Under the pieces are notes generated by a model that was given only the letters and a program-made list of their open reading frames with translations, did not search any database and was not told the DNA's origin. From Methanomassiliicoccales archaeon (lineage in GTDB: Archaea; Thermoplasmatota; Thermoplasmata; Methanomassiliicoccales; UBA472): DNA of 64,000 bases. This document shows, in pieces, positions 42,605 to 51,031 of the stretch; the first letter of the stretch is position 1; each line of letters begins with the position of its first letter. The stretch is taken from positions 287,940 through 351,939 of the forward strand of contig JAPKYK010000001.1 of NCBI GenBank assembly GCA_026394395.1, read 5' to 3'. The position numbers and the translations under genes are program-made.

Positions 42605-42907
42605 ATGTCCAGCAAAAAAGAAGAATCCGAGAGCGAGCCGAAGGAGAGGTCCCACCGGTCCAGGACCGCTGGTCCTCTGCCCCAGGATACCGTCGTCCAT
42701 CTAATGAAGTCCGGCACGGAGTTCCTCCTGGCCATGGACACCCTGTTGCCCAAGAACGTCATGACGCCAGAGATCAAGGAGCACTACAAGAACATTAAGA
42801 AGGAGACGATGCTCCTGTTCCGCGCCTTCATAGACAGCCATCTGAAGGACATGGAAGAAAAGGCGGAGGCTCCCGCCCCCCGCCTGAGGAAGATCGACCT
42901 GGAGTGA
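42605..42907 (+). CDS. Small charged protein following the ArsA-like ATPase
   Basis: A 100-residue soluble protein not recognised. The N-terminal 30 residues are Ser/Glu/Lys-rich and likely unstructured; the rest is helical (TVVHLMKSGTEFLLAMD and onwards). It lies nine bases after the ArsA-like gene, so it probably shares its transcript and may be a regulator or partner. Its end is convergent with the CBS protein gene. Confidence 0.55.
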   Translation: MSSKKEESESEPKERSHRSRTAGPLPQDTVVHLMKSGTEFLLAMDTLLPKNVMTPEIKEHYKNIKKETMLLFRAFIDSHLKDMEEKAEAPAPRLRKIDLE

Positions 42908-42911
42908 GATC

Positions 42912-43469
42912 TCACTCTTCCCGGCAGTCCGGGCACAGCAGTATGCCATTCTCCAGATGCAGGTCGATGGAGTAGGACTCGCAGTTCTCGCAGTACCCGG
43001 CCACGGTGCCGTGCCCTTCGGGGCGCTTGCCCATCCCCTGTCCCAGCTTGGACCATTCCCGGGTCAGCTCGATCAGGGAGGGGGACAGCCTCAATATGTC
43101 CTTCTCCGTCAGCATGCCTACGAGCTTGCCGTCCTCCACCACCGGCAGCCGCCGCATATGCAGGTCCGACATGCGCTTGGCCGCCTCGGATATGCTTGAA
43201 CCAGGCGACACGGTGATGACCGGCGAGGACATTACCTTCTCCACCTTGGTGCGCGAGGGCACGCGGCTCTCCGCCACCACTTTATAGAGCAGGTCCCTTT
43301 CGGTCAGTACGCCTATCGGCTCCCCGTCCTCTAGAATCACCAGGCTGCCCACGCCCTCCCGGAGCATGAGCTTGGCCGCCTCTTTCACCGTCATATCCGG
43401 CCGGCCCGTACGGGGCCGGTTGGACATGATTTCCCGAACCAGTATGTCCCTTACCTCTTTGCCCCTCAT
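42912..43469 (-). CDS. CBS-pair protein with C-terminal zinc ribbon
   Basis: A 185-residue protein with two CBS domains (about residues 8-62 and 70-130), which sense adenine nucleotides or S-adenosylmethionine, and a C-terminal zinc ribbon (CENC near 160, CPDC near 180). The arrangement is common in archaea and thought to be an energy-state or ligand sensor. ATG 43469 is chosen because the TATA box at 43501-43493 sits about 25-30 bases upstream, giving a leaderless transcript. Partner genes are not identified. Confidence 0.87.
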   Translation of the reverse strand: MRGKEVRDILVREIMSNRPRTGRPDMTVKEAAKLMLREGVGSLVILEDGEPIGVLTERDLLYKVVAESRVPSRTKVEKVMSSPVITVSPGSSISEAAKRMSDLHMRRLPVVEDGKLVGMLTEKDILRLSPSLIELTREWSKLGQGMGKRPEGHGTVAGYCENCESYSIDLHLENGILLCPDCREE

Positions 43470-43492
43470 GATTGATACTTGTCGCCAAGGCA

Positions 43493-43501
43493 CTATATAC
43501 C
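43493..43501 (-). promoter_or_regulatory. TATA box giving a leaderless CBS-protein transcript
   Basis: The minus strand reads GGTATATAG with its centre about 27 bases from the ATG at 43469, the spacing of leaderless archaeal mRNAs. This supports the start chosen. Confidence 0.6.
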
Positions 43502-43597
43502 TTTCCCAGTTCCTGGCCTATCAACACCGACCGCAGGTCCACGAACAATCCATAGTTATTTTTACCGTGATAATTCCTCATACTATGGGAAAGACTT

Positions 43598-44191
43598 ATG
43601 AAGGACCAAGAGGGCGCCTTGGCGGTGAAATTGGCCCGCCGGGGGGTGGACGCCGAGACCAGGGACCTGGACATCGACGCATTCGACGTTCCGGACAGCT
43701 TCCGGCTGAAGAGCGGGGCCTTCGTCACGCTCAAGACCTTCCCCAGCGAGGAGCTGAGGGGCTGCATAGGATATCCGGAGCCGATATTCTCCCTGGCCGA
43801 GACGATATTGCGGGCGGCCCAGGGAGCCTGTCACGATCCGCGCTTCCCCGCGCTGAGGCCGGAGGAACTGGACCAGATCGTGGTGGAGGTCAGCATACTG
43901 ACCCCTCCTGAGGAGTTCAAGGTGGAGCCCCGGCAGGACATGCCCGGGCGCATCGTCATCGGCCGGGACGGCCTGATCGTGGAGAGGGGGCCGTACCGGG
44001 GGCTGTTGCTCCCGCAGGTCCCGGTGGAATGGGAATGGGACGCCACCACCTTCCTGGAACAGGCCTGCATGAAAGCCGGGCTGACCCCGGACATGTGGCT
44101 GGACCGCCGAACCAGGTTGCAGACCTTCGGGGCGGAGATATTCCACGAGGGGTCGCCATACGGTCAAATACTCCGTGAACTTACCCAGTGA
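43598..44191 (+). CDS. AMMECR1 domain protein
   Basis: A 197-residue member of the AMMECR1 family, found in archaea and eukaryotes. The invariant ELRGCIGYPEP motif is near residues 51-61, and DPRFPAL near 81-87 and VERGPYRGLLLPQVP near 128-142 are conserved. The biochemical function is not established; genomic links to radical SAM and nucleotide genes are known in archaea. It is followed by pyrC with a four-base gap, so the two are probably one operon. Confidence 0.92.
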   Translation: MKDQEGALAVKLARRGVDAETRDLDIDAFDVPDSFRLKSGAFVTLKTFPSEELRGCIGYPEPIFSLAETILRAAQGACHDPRFPALRPEELDQIVVEVSILTPPEEFKVEPRQDMPGRIVIGRDGLIVERGPYRGLLLPQVPVEWEWDATTFLEQACMKAGLTPDMWLDRRTRLQTFGAEIFHEGSPYGQILRELTQ

Positions 44192-44195
44192 TGGA

Positions 44196-45446
44196 ATGGA
44201 CGTAATCGAGGGAAAAGTCCTCTTCCAGGGGAGGCTGCAGAAGGCCTGCGTGGGTGTCGAGGGCGGGCGCATCGTCAGCGTCAAGAAGGTGTTGCACGGG
44301 GAGGATCACCACAAGTTCGGGGAGAGGTTGATCCTCCCCGGGGCGGTGGACCCCCACGTGCACTTCCGAGAGCCCGGGCTCACCAACAAGGAGGATTTCT
44401 CCACCGGCTCGTTATCCGCTCTCTTCGGAGGGGTCACTTGCGTGTTGGACATGCCCAACACCTTGCCCCCGGTCATTGACCAGGAGGCGCTCGAGGAGAA
44501 GAGGCAGCACATATCCGGCCGTTCCTGGGTGGACTACGGGCTGTTCGCCGGCATCTCCCCCAAGACCAAGGTGTCGTCCCTTTCGTCCTGTCAGGCCTAC
44601 AAGATCTTCCTGGGTTCGTCGACCCAGAGCGTACTGGTCCAGGAGGAGGGGGATTTGGAGAAGGCTTTGGACATTGTCGGCGCCACCGGCAAGGTGGTCA
44701 GCGTGCACGCCGAGGAGGACAGGATGCTGACCAGGATGGATGAGCGGTCGCTTCGGGACCACGAGGAATGCCGCCCCCGGCAGGCGGAGATGAAGGCGGT
44801 GGAACGCCTGCTCCGCTACCAGGACCGGGCCCGCATCAACGTGTGCCACGTCAGCTGCCCGGAGACCCTGGCGCTGCTGAAAGGGAGCCGCATGACCTTC
44901 GAGGCCGCCCCGCACCATATGCTCCTCGATTCCAGCATGGACCTGGGCGCCTGGGGCAAGGTCAACCCGCCGCTGAGGCGCCGGGCGGACCGCGAGGCCA
45001 TATTCGCCGCCTTCTGTCGGGGAGAGGTGCCCATGCTGGCCACGGACCACGCTCCCCACGCCCCCGAGGAGAAAGAGCGGGGGTTCGGGGAGGCGCCCTC
45101 CGGGGTGCCGGGAGTGGAGACCGGACTGGCCATGATGCTGGCACTGGTGAAGAGAGGACATCTGTCGCTGGATACGCTGGTCCAGACGGCCTGCTCGAAC
45201 CCGGCCAAGACCTTCGGACTCAACAAGGGGGAGATCGTAGAAGGGCGCGACGCCGACCTGATCGTGATCGACCCCCGCGACGTCACCATCATAAAGGGCA
45301 AGGAGCTGCACAGCAAATGCGGCTGGACGCCCTTCGAGGGCCGGGAGGCCCTGTTCCCCCAGGCCGTGTTCCTGCGGGGGAAACTGATCATGAAGGACGG
45401 CTCGGTCACCGAGGACCGTCTGGGGAGGGAAGTGCCTCATGCCTGA
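44196..45446 (+). CDS. pyrC: Dihydroorotase
   Basis: A 416-residue zinc amidohydrolase of pyrimidine biosynthesis that interconverts carbamoyl-aspartate and dihydroorotate. The metal motif is DPHVHFREPG near residues 50-59, the MPNTLPPV loop near 86-93, and TDHAPHAPEEK near 287-297. ATG 44196 is preferred over an ORF start inside the AMMECR1 end because it gives the standard N-terminus MDVIEGK. The C-terminus overlaps the following cysteine-cluster gene by eight bases. It could be an allantoinase-like relative; the motifs favour dihydroorotase. Confidence 0.93.
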   Translation: MDVIEGKVLFQGRLQKACVGVEGGRIVSVKKVLHGEDHHKFGERLILPGAVDPHVHFREPGLTNKEDFSTGSLSALFGGVTCVLDMPNTLPPVIDQEALEEKRQHISGRSWVDYGLFAGISPKTKVSSLSSCQAYKIFLGSSTQSVLVQEEGDLEKALDIVGATGKVVSVHAEEDRMLTRMDERSLRDHEECRPRQAEMKAVERLLRYQDRARINVCHVSCPETLALLKGSRMTFEAAPHHMLLDSSMDLGAWGKVNPPLRRRADREAIFAAFCRGEVPMLATDHAPHAPEEKERGFGEAPSGVPGVETGLAMMLALVKRGHLSLDTLVQTACSNPAKTFGLNKGEIVEGRDADLIVIDPRDVTIIKGKELHSKCGWTPFEGREALFPQAVFLRGKLIMKDGSVTEDRLGREVPHA

Positions 45447-46566
45447 ACCTTTGCCATTGGACCTTAGCGAGCTGGAAGGGCGCAAGTTCATCTGCCAGGA
45501 CCCCTGCAAGCTGTGCTGCCTGTGCCAGCCGGAGTGCCTGCCGGAGGAGGTGGACTTCTTCAAGAAGAACCACCCCGACCACCTGGTGCTGAAGAAGGAG
45601 CCGCACCGGCATTACGCCCTGACATTGAAGAAGGGGCAGGGGTCCTGCGCTTTCCTGAACCAGGGTCTCTGCGAGGTCTACGCCCACCGCCCTCATTTCT
45701 GCAGGCAGTTTCCCTTTCACATCCATGTGGGATCGCGGGCCCAGGTGGAGCTGGACCTGAGCTGCCGCGGAGTCTGGCTGGACCAGGGGGAGGAGGCCAT
45801 GAGCGAAGGCCTGCGCCTGGTGCAAACGAACGAGGAGAACATCAGGAGGACGCTCAAGGAGTCGGTGCCGGTGTACCGCGAGTTCAACCTGAACTGCCAG
45901 GACGCCGGTCTGGACGTGGATGTGCCCAAGGTGCGCTCCCAGATCTCTGCCCGCCTGGACCAGATGACCGACCTGCGGCTCATCGCCTCATTGCTAGAAG
46001 CGAGCGTGGAGGACGAGGAACTGAGCATCCCGGACCTCCTGGCCAAGCCCTCCCTCGAGGGGAGCACCATGGCCGAGCTGTCCCAGTCGGCCCTGGAGAT
46101 GGTGACGGACTCGTTGGCGGCGGACGAGCTCTTCCAGGCCCCGATCTACTGCGCCCCGGACGGGGTCTGGAATATGTTCCGGGTGGCCGGGCAGAGGGTG
46201 GAGAGGCACGTGCTGGACGTCAGCGGAGACGTGCGCAAGGTCGGGGACATGTCCATCCGGGACATCAAGCTCCGCCAGCCCGAGGGCCGGGACCGCCAGG
46301 TGCTGCGCGATTACATCAAGGTGCTCAACAACCGGGACAGCTTCATGGGTTACGCCTTCAACCTCCTCGACGAGTACGATTACGAGGACCCCTGGCCGAA
46401 CGTCTACGGCGGCGTGCTGTCGACGTCCGTCCTCGACCTGCTGTGGCGCACCTCGCTCATAGCCGCCTTCTTCCCCGGGACCCCGGACGGTGAGCGCATG
46501 AGAGAGGGCATAATATTCTACGACATGGACCGACTAGACGCTCCGACCCTGGGGGCCTTCATCTGA
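45439..46566 (+). CDS. YkgJ-family cysteine cluster protein with extended C-terminus
   Basis: A 375-residue protein with an N-terminal YkgJ/UPF0153-type cluster that binds zinc or iron: CQDPCKLCCLCQPEC near residues 19-33, then CAFLNQGLCEVYAHRPHFCR near 72-91. The remaining 250 residues have no recognised family and are mixed helical and acidic. It overlaps pyrC at its start. The role of the cluster is unknown; oxygen or metal sensing has been suggested for relatives. Confidence 0.75.
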   Translation: MPEPLPLDLSELEGRKFICQDPCKLCCLCQPECLPEEVDFFKKNHPDHLVLKKEPHRHYALTLKKGQGSCAFLNQGLCEVYAHRPHFCRQFPFHIHVGSRAQVELDLSCRGVWLDQGEEAMSEGLRLVQTNEENIRRTLKESVPVYREFNLNCQDAGLDVDVPKVRSQISARLDQMTDLRLIASLLEASVEDEELSIPDLLAKPSLEGSTMAELSQSALEMVTDSLAADELFQAPIYCAPDGVWNMFRVAGQRVERHVLDVSGDVRKVGDMSIRDIKLRQPEGRDRQVLRDYIKVLNNRDSFMGYAFNLLDEYDYEDPWPNVYGGVLSTSVLDLLWRTSLIAAFFPGTPDGERMREGIIFYDMDRLDAPTLGAFI

Positions 46567-46601
46567 CTGGATGCTTCAGCGTGATGTGGGAAACGCAAAA
46601 A

Positions 46602-46611
46602 CTTCATATAC
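46602..46611 (+). promoter_or_regulatory. TATA box of the LSm-eL37-purF operon
   Basis: CTTCATATAC about 40 bases before the LSm ATG at 46647, with AGGTGA at 46633-46638 as ribosome binding site. Confidence 0.5.
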
Positions 46612-46646
46612 TGAACGCTCATTCGACCTTTCAGGTGATTTGAGCG

Positions 46647-46862
46647 ATGCAAAAGCCTCTGAATGTCCTCAACCAATCGATCAACAACCAGGTGATGGTG
46701 ACGTTGAAGGGCAACCGGGAGTACCGTGGGGTCCTGGACGGATACGACCCCCACATGAACCTGGTTCTGAAGAACGCAGAGGAGCTTATAAACAACGAGG
46801 TAGTCCGTAAGCTTCCGCTCACCATTGTCCGCGGGGACAATGTCATCTACATTTCACCCTGA
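46647..46862 (+). CDS. LSm (Sm-like archaeal) RNA-binding protein
   Basis: A 71-residue Sm fold protein that assembles into a heptameric ring binding U-rich RNA. Sm1 is represented by [26 protein letters not shown] near residues 16-41 (not quoted in full) and Sm2 by [15 protein letters not shown] at the C-terminus. Linkage with eL37, nine bases downstream, is the classical archaeal LSm-L37e arrangement. It suggests co-regulation of RNA and ribosome biogenesis. Confidence 0.95.
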   Translation: MQKPLNVLNQSINNQVMVTLKGNREYRGVLDGYDPHMNLVLKNAEELINNEVVRKLPLTIVRGDNVIYISP

Positions 46863-46871
46863 GGTTATTTT

Positions 46872-47039
46872 ATGACAAAAGGAACGGCTGCACATGGTAA
46901 GATGGGAGACCGCAAGACCCACGTACCCTGCCGCAGGTGCGGGAAGAGGGCCTACAACATCCGCGCATCCTACTGCGCCTCTTGCGGTTACGGCAAGACC
47001 ACCACCATGAGAACGTATAATTGGGCCAAGACTCATTAA
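46872..47039 (+). CDS. rpl37e: 50S ribosomal protein eL37
   Basis: A 55-residue basic zinc-ribbon ribosomal protein of archaea and eukaryotes. Residues 19-38 hold the zinc-finger CRRCGKRAYN and CASCGYG pairs. The HGKMGDRKTHVPC start and TTTMRTYNWAKTH end are family-typical. ATG 46872 follows the LSm gene by nine bases. It is preceded by a GAGGT site. The final A of its TAA (47037-47039) is shared with the purF ATG. Confidence 0.95.
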   Translation: MTKGTAAHGKMGDRKTHVPCRRCGKRAYNIRASYCASCGYGKTTTMRTYNWAKTH

Positions 47040-48466
47040 TGGTCGAGGTTAGTCCCTTGGAGGATGACGACCGGCCGAAGCATTTCTGTGGCGTGGTCGG
47101 CATGGCCTTGGAAGGCGATGTCGTTCCCCATCTCAAGAAAGCCTTGCGGGTCATCCAGCATCGCGGTCAGGAGGCCGCGGGCATAGCCGTCTTCAACGGC
47201 AAGTCCATCTCCTACCATCGCGGCATGGGCCTGGTGCACGAGGTCCTGTCCGGGCGGCAGTACAACGCGTTGATCGGGAACGCCGGTATCGGCCACGTCC
47301 GCTATTCCACCACCGGTTCGTCCTGCGCCGAGAACTGTCAGCCCATCGTCGTCACCACTTTGGCCGGGGACCTGGCCTTGGCGCACAACGGCGACCTGGT
47401 GAACGCCACCGCCATTCGCAACCGGTTGCAGGCGGAAGGTTGGGCCTTCCTGACATCCACCGACTCGGAGATCATCGTGCGCATGCTGGCGACAGAGCTT
47501 TCCATCAACCCTGACCCCATCAGGGCCATCAAGACGGTCATGAAGTCCCTGGAAGGCTCGTACTCCATCGCCCTGATGCTGGGAGGCCGGGTCTTCGGCT
47601 TCCGCGACCCGCTGGGCTTCCGCCCGCTGTGCGTGGGCAAGGCCCCCGGCGGCTACGCCCTGGCCTCTGAAAGTTCCATCTTCGAAATATTGAACGGGGA
47701 GTTCATACGGGACATACTTCCCGGGGAGATCGTGGAGATAACCACGACCTCCATCACCTCCACCCGCACCCCTTCCCCCATGCACACCGCCCACTGCATG
47801 TTCGAGTGGGTGTACTTCGCCCGCCCGGACGCGGTCATCGAGGGTAAGGAGGTCTATCAGGTGCGCATGAGGATAGGGCACATCCTGGCGCAGGAGCAGC
47901 CCACGGAGGCCGATGTGGTCGTCCCCGTCCCCGACTCCGGCAGGGCGCACGGCCTGGGGTACGCCGAGGCCTCCGACATTCCCTACGCCGAGGGGTTCAT
48001 GAAGAACCGTTACATCGAGCGCACCTTCATCATGCCCGACCAGTCCCTCCGGGACGAGGGCGTGCTGCTCAAGCTTAACCCGATACGCTCCACCATGGAG
48101 GGGAAGAGGGTGGTCATCGTGGACGATTCCATCGTCCGCGGGACGACCATGAGGAAGATAGTACAGATGACCAGACGCGCCGGGGCCAAGGAGGTCCACG
48201 TGCGCATCGGTTGCCCGCCGGTCATCGCCCCCTGCTTCTACGGCATCGACATGAAGACCAGGGAGCAGTTCGCGGCTACCAACCGCAACAGCCAGCAGAT
48301 AGCCGATCTTATTACAGCCGATTCCGTCGGCTACCTGAGCATGGACGGACTAGTGAAGGCCCTGGAGATCCCGGAGTCCGAGCTCTGTATGGCCTGCCTG
48401 AGCGGCGAGTACCCGACCAAGATACCTGGGGAGAAGATGCGCTTCCAGAGGACCCTCGAGATCTGA
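47039..48466 (+). CDS. purF: Amidophosphoribosyltransferase
   Basis: A 475-residue enzyme of purine synthesis that makes 5-phosphoribosylamine from PRPP and glutamine. The N-terminal nucleophile is the Cys in FCGVVG near residue 17, so a 16-residue propeptide must be removed. The PRPP-binding motif is VVIVDDSIVRGTT near 357-369, and CMACLSGEYP near 450-459 has Cys residues resembling those that hold a 4Fe-4S cluster in related enzymes. ATG 47039 overlaps the eL37 stop, so the LSm-eL37-purF genes form an operon. Confidence 0.95.
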   Translation: MVEVSPLEDDDRPKHFCGVVGMALEGDVVPHLKKALRVIQHRGQEAAGIAVFNGKSISYHRGMGLVHEVLSGRQYNALIGNAGIGHVRYSTTGSSCAENCQPIVVTTLAGDLALAHNGDLVNATAIRNRLQAEGWAFLTSTDSEIIVRMLATELSINPDPIRAIKTVMKSLEGSYSIALMLGGRVFGFRDPLGFRPLCVGKAPGGYALASESSIFEILNGEFIRDILPGEIVEITTTSITSTRTPSPMHTAHCMFEWVYFARPDAVIEGKEVYQVRMRIGHILAQEQPTEADVVVPVPDSGRAHGLGYAEASDIPYAEGFMKNRYIERTFIMPDQSLRDEGVLLKLNPIRSTMEGKRVVIVDDSIVRGTTMRKIVQMTRRAGAKEVHVRIGCPPVIAPCFYGIDMKTREQFAATNRNSQQIADLITADSVGYLSMDGLVKALEIPESELCMACLSGEYPTKIPGEKMRFQRTLEI

Positions 48467-48521
48467 GCCGCCCACGATCATCGGCATGATCCGAAGCATG
48501 GTCTCCTAGCTCAAAGAAGGC

Positions 48522-48628
48522 ATGGACATGGATGCGATATGGGAGATGCTGGTCGACCTCACTATACCGATCTCATCGTGCTCCATATGAACACCACCAA
48601 CGTCAAGGCCTTCTTCGGCAAGCATTGA
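48522..48628 (+). pseudogene. Possible short gene remnant after purF
   Basis: The stretch contains a codon-like run MDMDAIWEMLVDL in one frame, interrupted, and YTDLIVLHMNTTNVKAFFGK ending in TGA in the next frame. Joining the two frames near 48560 gives a continuous reading without internal stop, which is suggestive of a frameshifted gene end. It has no recognisable family. Chance cannot be excluded. Confidence 0.25.
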
Positions 48629-48640
48629 AACCCTTTCCAG

Positions 48641-48660
48641 CAACCATTTTTTCGTTCTCT
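48641..48660 (+). terminator. T-run terminator after purF
   Basis: The sequence AACCATTTTTTCGTTCTCTT lies about 175 bases past the purF stop and before the tRNA-Ala promoter. It is typical of archaeal T-run termination. Confidence 0.4.
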
Positions 48661-48723
48661 TAGGCGATGGCCAGGTCATCAAGGAAAGGTTAAATAGGGA
48701 AAATCACTTTGGCATTCCCACAC

Positions 48724-48796
48724 GGGCAGGTAGATCAGCTGGAAGATCGCTACCTTGGCATGGTAGAGGCCGGGGGTTCAAATCCCCCCCTGTCCA
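48724..48796 (+). tRNA. tRNA-Ala (GGC)
   Basis: The acceptor GGGCAGG/CCTGTCC includes the G3-U70 wobble pair, the universal alanine identity element. The D stem is GATC/GATC, the anticodon stem CTACC/GGTAG with loop TTGGCAT (anticodon GGC), and the T arm GGGGG-TTCAAAT-CCCCC. The discriminator is A; there is no intron. A TATA-like GGTTAAATAG lies about 30 bases upstream. The 5' half is duplicated at 49567-49607. Confidence 0.95.
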
Positions 48797-48797
48797 C

Positions 48798-49562
48798 TCA
48801 TTTCCTGTTTTTTCCATACGGACATGCGTAAAGGCACATCCCGCAGACTTCCACTTTGCCCTGCGCTTTCAAATGCTTATAGTAACTATCGCATTTGGCT
48901 GCGTCGAACCTCAGCTCTCGAGGCTCGCTTTCCATAAAATTACGCCCAGTGAACGCAGACACGGGGCACGCTTCCACGCATCTCGTACAATTGCCGCACT
49001 TCTGCTCCATCGGCGTCCCTAAAGGTTCCAAGGCGGCGTCCGTGAGCACGGATATCCATCGGACCCTCGGTCCCCGGTCCGGCGTTATTAGCAGACAGCT
49101 CTTGCTGATCCAACCCAATCCGGCCAGGTGGGCGGCCATCTTATGCGAGAAAGGCCCACATATCTTATCGTCGTCAATCCTTTCGGACGCCGGAATGGGC
49201 AAGGCGCGATGTCCCGCCCTCTGCAGCTCACTCGCAACTCGTGAGGCCAAATGGTCCAGACGCGAATTTATTACATCATATGAATGGGACTTGTACATGA
49301 CCGCAGCCCATCTCTCCTCTCGTGATGGCAATAGTTCAACGATATCGTCAATAAGGGCTATTCCTATCGATACCGCGCGAGGATACGTGACGACGTCCAG
49401 GCCGCATTGCCATTTTATGGCGTTCCTGGCAGGTGTAAGGTCAGCAAACCCATAATAATCGACTTCCCCTCTGACCAGGTTCCTTAATCTGTCCTCGAGC
49501 CGCATAGAGGTTTGAGGAGTTCGAACGGATTTAGGCTTTGCTCCAGATATTCGTTTTGCCAT
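48798..49562 (-). CDS. QueG-like 4Fe-4S protein within a tRNA-flanked segment
   Basis: A 254-residue protein with similarity to the QueG/4Fe-4S double-cluster group. Two clusters are formed by CGNCTRCVEACP near residue 189 and CGMCLYACPYG near 241, with an extra CDSYY near 223. It is shorter than full epoxyqueuosine reductases and lacks a clear cobalamin domain, so enzyme activity is uncertain. The stop is one base from tRNA-Ala, and the start is five bases from the second tRNA fragment. Codon use is less GC-rich than neighbours, and the placement suggests an inserted gene. Confidence 0.72.
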   Translation of the reverse strand: MAKRISGAKPKSVRTPQTSMRLEDRLRNLVRGEVDYYGFADLTPARNAIKWQCGLDVVTYPRAVSIGIALIDDIVELLPSREERWAAVMYKSHSYDVINSRLDHLASRVASELQRAGHRALPIPASERIDDDKICGPFSHKMAAHLAGLGWISKSCLLITPDRGPRVRWISVLTDAALEPLGTPMEQKCGNCTRCVEACPVSAFTGRNFMESEPRELRFDAAKCDSYYKHLKAQGKVEVCGMCLYACPYGKNRK

Positions 49563-49566
49563 CCTA

Positions 49567-49607
49567 CACGAATAGGTGGATCAGCTGGAAGATCGCTACC
49601 TTGGCAT
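49567..49607 (+). repeat. Partial copy of tRNA-Ala 5' half, att-like repeat
   Basis: Positions 49567-49607 match 48721-48761 at 37 of 41 bases by eye, including a perfect 29-base block GATCAGC...TTGGCAT (48733-48761 and 49579-49607) that ends at the anticodon loop. The copies are in direct orientation, 846 bases apart, around the QueG-like gene. This is the pattern left by integration at, or recombination with, a tRNA gene. No integrase remains. Confidence 0.8.
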
Positions 49608-49683
49608 TATTCAGAAAAATTGAAGGTAATTCATGCTCGATAATCCGTTACTGTTTATATCGCAAGATTCAATTTGCAATGCG

Positions 49684-49959
49684 ATGAGCGAGCCCAGTGA
49701 AATTAATAAAAATCCTAGCATTGCCGCGCTCCTTTCAGCTTTCATCATTGGCACCGGTCACATTTACATTAGAAAATGGAAGACCGGGATTTGCTGCATC
49801 GCAATTGAAATCCTCTTGATCTATTCCATCTTCTACTTTCAACATCCATTTCCCATATGGCCCCTTTCCATCCTTTGGTACTGGCAGATATGGGACGCCT
49901 TTGACAAGGCGGAGGAGTTCAATCAAGAGGTGTCGTTCACTGGCTATAGACCTTGGTAA
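49684..49959 (+). CDS. TM2-domain-like small membrane protein
   Basis: A 91-residue protein with two hydrophobic segments (about residues 12-30 and 37-58) joined by GHIYIRKWKTGI, resembling the TM2 domain pattern. ATG 49684 is preferred over an ATG 17 codons upstream because hydrophilic residues then lead into the first helix. The region is AT-rich relative to neighbours. The function is unknown. Confidence 0.55.
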   Translation: MSEPSEINKNPSIAALLSAFIIGTGHIYIRKWKTGICCIAIEILLIYSIFYFQHPFPIWPLSILWYWQIWDAFDKAEEFNQEVSFTGYRPW

Positions 49960-50023
49960 AAATCACTGTGCACACAGAAACAAGTGAAAAGGCACAAAGT
50001 GACCATTGAAAGTATTATCCTGG

Positions 50024-50035
50024 ATTATATATAAT
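50024..50035 (+). promoter_or_regulatory. Strong TATA box of the double ABC cassette
   Basis: ATTATATATAAT, about 30-42 bases before GTG 50066. A GGTGAGGGA ribosome binding site lies between. It is the best match to a TATA consensus in this part of the window. Confidence 0.65.
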
Positions 50036-50065
50036 GAAATATCGAATGCTTATCGGGGTGAGGGA

Positions 50066-51031
50066 GTGGGGGACGACGTGGCCGATACTGACAAGCTGAA
50101 AAGAGAGCACACCATCACAGCCTCGGACGTCATCGTCCGGTACGACAACATCCTCGCTCTCGACAATTTCAGCGTAAGCATACCCAGGGGGATCGTCGGC
50201 CTCTTAGGCCCGAACGGGGCTGGCAAGAGCACGTTCATCAAGACGGTCCTAGGTCTGGTCGAGCCAGAATCGGGCGAGATCGACATCGTTGGCCTGGACC
50301 CCAAGAAGGACATCATGGTCATAAGGGACCAGGTCGGCTATATGCCGGAGCACGACTGCCTCATCGACACGATGAGCGGCCTGGAGATGGTGACCTATTT
50401 CGGCAGGCTGAGCGGGATGACCAAGGAGGATTCCATCCCCCGCAGCCACGAGGTCCTCGACTTCGTCGGTCTGGGCGAGGAACGTTATCGGCCCACGGCC
50501 AGCTATTCCACCGGCATGAAGCAGCGGGTGAAGCTGGCCCAGGCCATCGTGCACGACCCCGACATACTGTTCCTGGACGAGCCGACCAACGGCATGGACC
50601 CGCTAGGCCGGGAAGAAATGCTCGAGCTGATCAGCCGGATCGCCGCCTCGGACAAGTCCATTCTCGTATCCTCCCACATCATGCAGGACATGGAGAAGGT
50701 CTGCCAGCACATCATCATCATAAACGGCGGCAGGTCTGTGACCCAGGGGACCATGGCCAGCCTCCTCGATCAGGAGAAGGCCAAAATGAAGATGACGGTC
50801 CGGGGGAGCGCCAAAGCGCTTCAGATATTCTCCGAACGGATACGCCAGGAATATGAGGTTACGTCCATCTCCGAGGAGTTCGGGCAGATGACCATCGTGC
50901 TGGTCAGGAAAGGACCGAGCACGGCGATCCTGGACCTGGCGAGAGATCACGGTGTGCAGGTTCGTTCCTACGTCCCTGACCGGCTATCGCTGGAGGACGT
51001 CTTCATACGGTCCATGAAGGAGGGGGTCTGA
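50066..51031 (+). CDS. ABC transporter ATPase, first of a two-transporter cassette
   Basis: A 321-residue ABC ATPase of the export/ABC-2 type. Walker A is GPNGAGKST near residue 49, the signature YSTGMKQR near 147 and Walker B ILFLDEPTNGMDP near 167. An extra C-terminal domain of about 100 residues follows, as in ABC-2 exporters. GTG 50066 is chosen for its TATA box and ribosome site; an upstream ATG at 50006 lies before the TATA box. The stop TGA overlaps the ATG of the permease. Substrate is unknown; antibiotics, peptides or polymers are typical. Confidence 0.88.
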   Translation: MGDDVADTDKLKREHTITASDVIVRYDNILALDNFSVSIPRGIVGLLGPNGAGKSTFIKTVLGLVEPESGEIDIVGLDPKKDIMVIRDQVGYMPEHDCLIDTMSGLEMVTYFGRLSGMTKEDSIPRSHEVLDFVGLGEERYRPTASYSTGMKQRVKLAQAIVHDPDILFLDEPTNGMDPLGREEMLELISRIAASDKSILVSSHIMQDMEKVCQHIIIINGGRSVTQGTMASLLDQEKAKMKMTVRGSAKALQIFSERIRQEYEVTSISEEFGQMTIVLVRKGPSTAILDLARDHGVQVRSYVPDRLSLEDVFIRSMKEGV

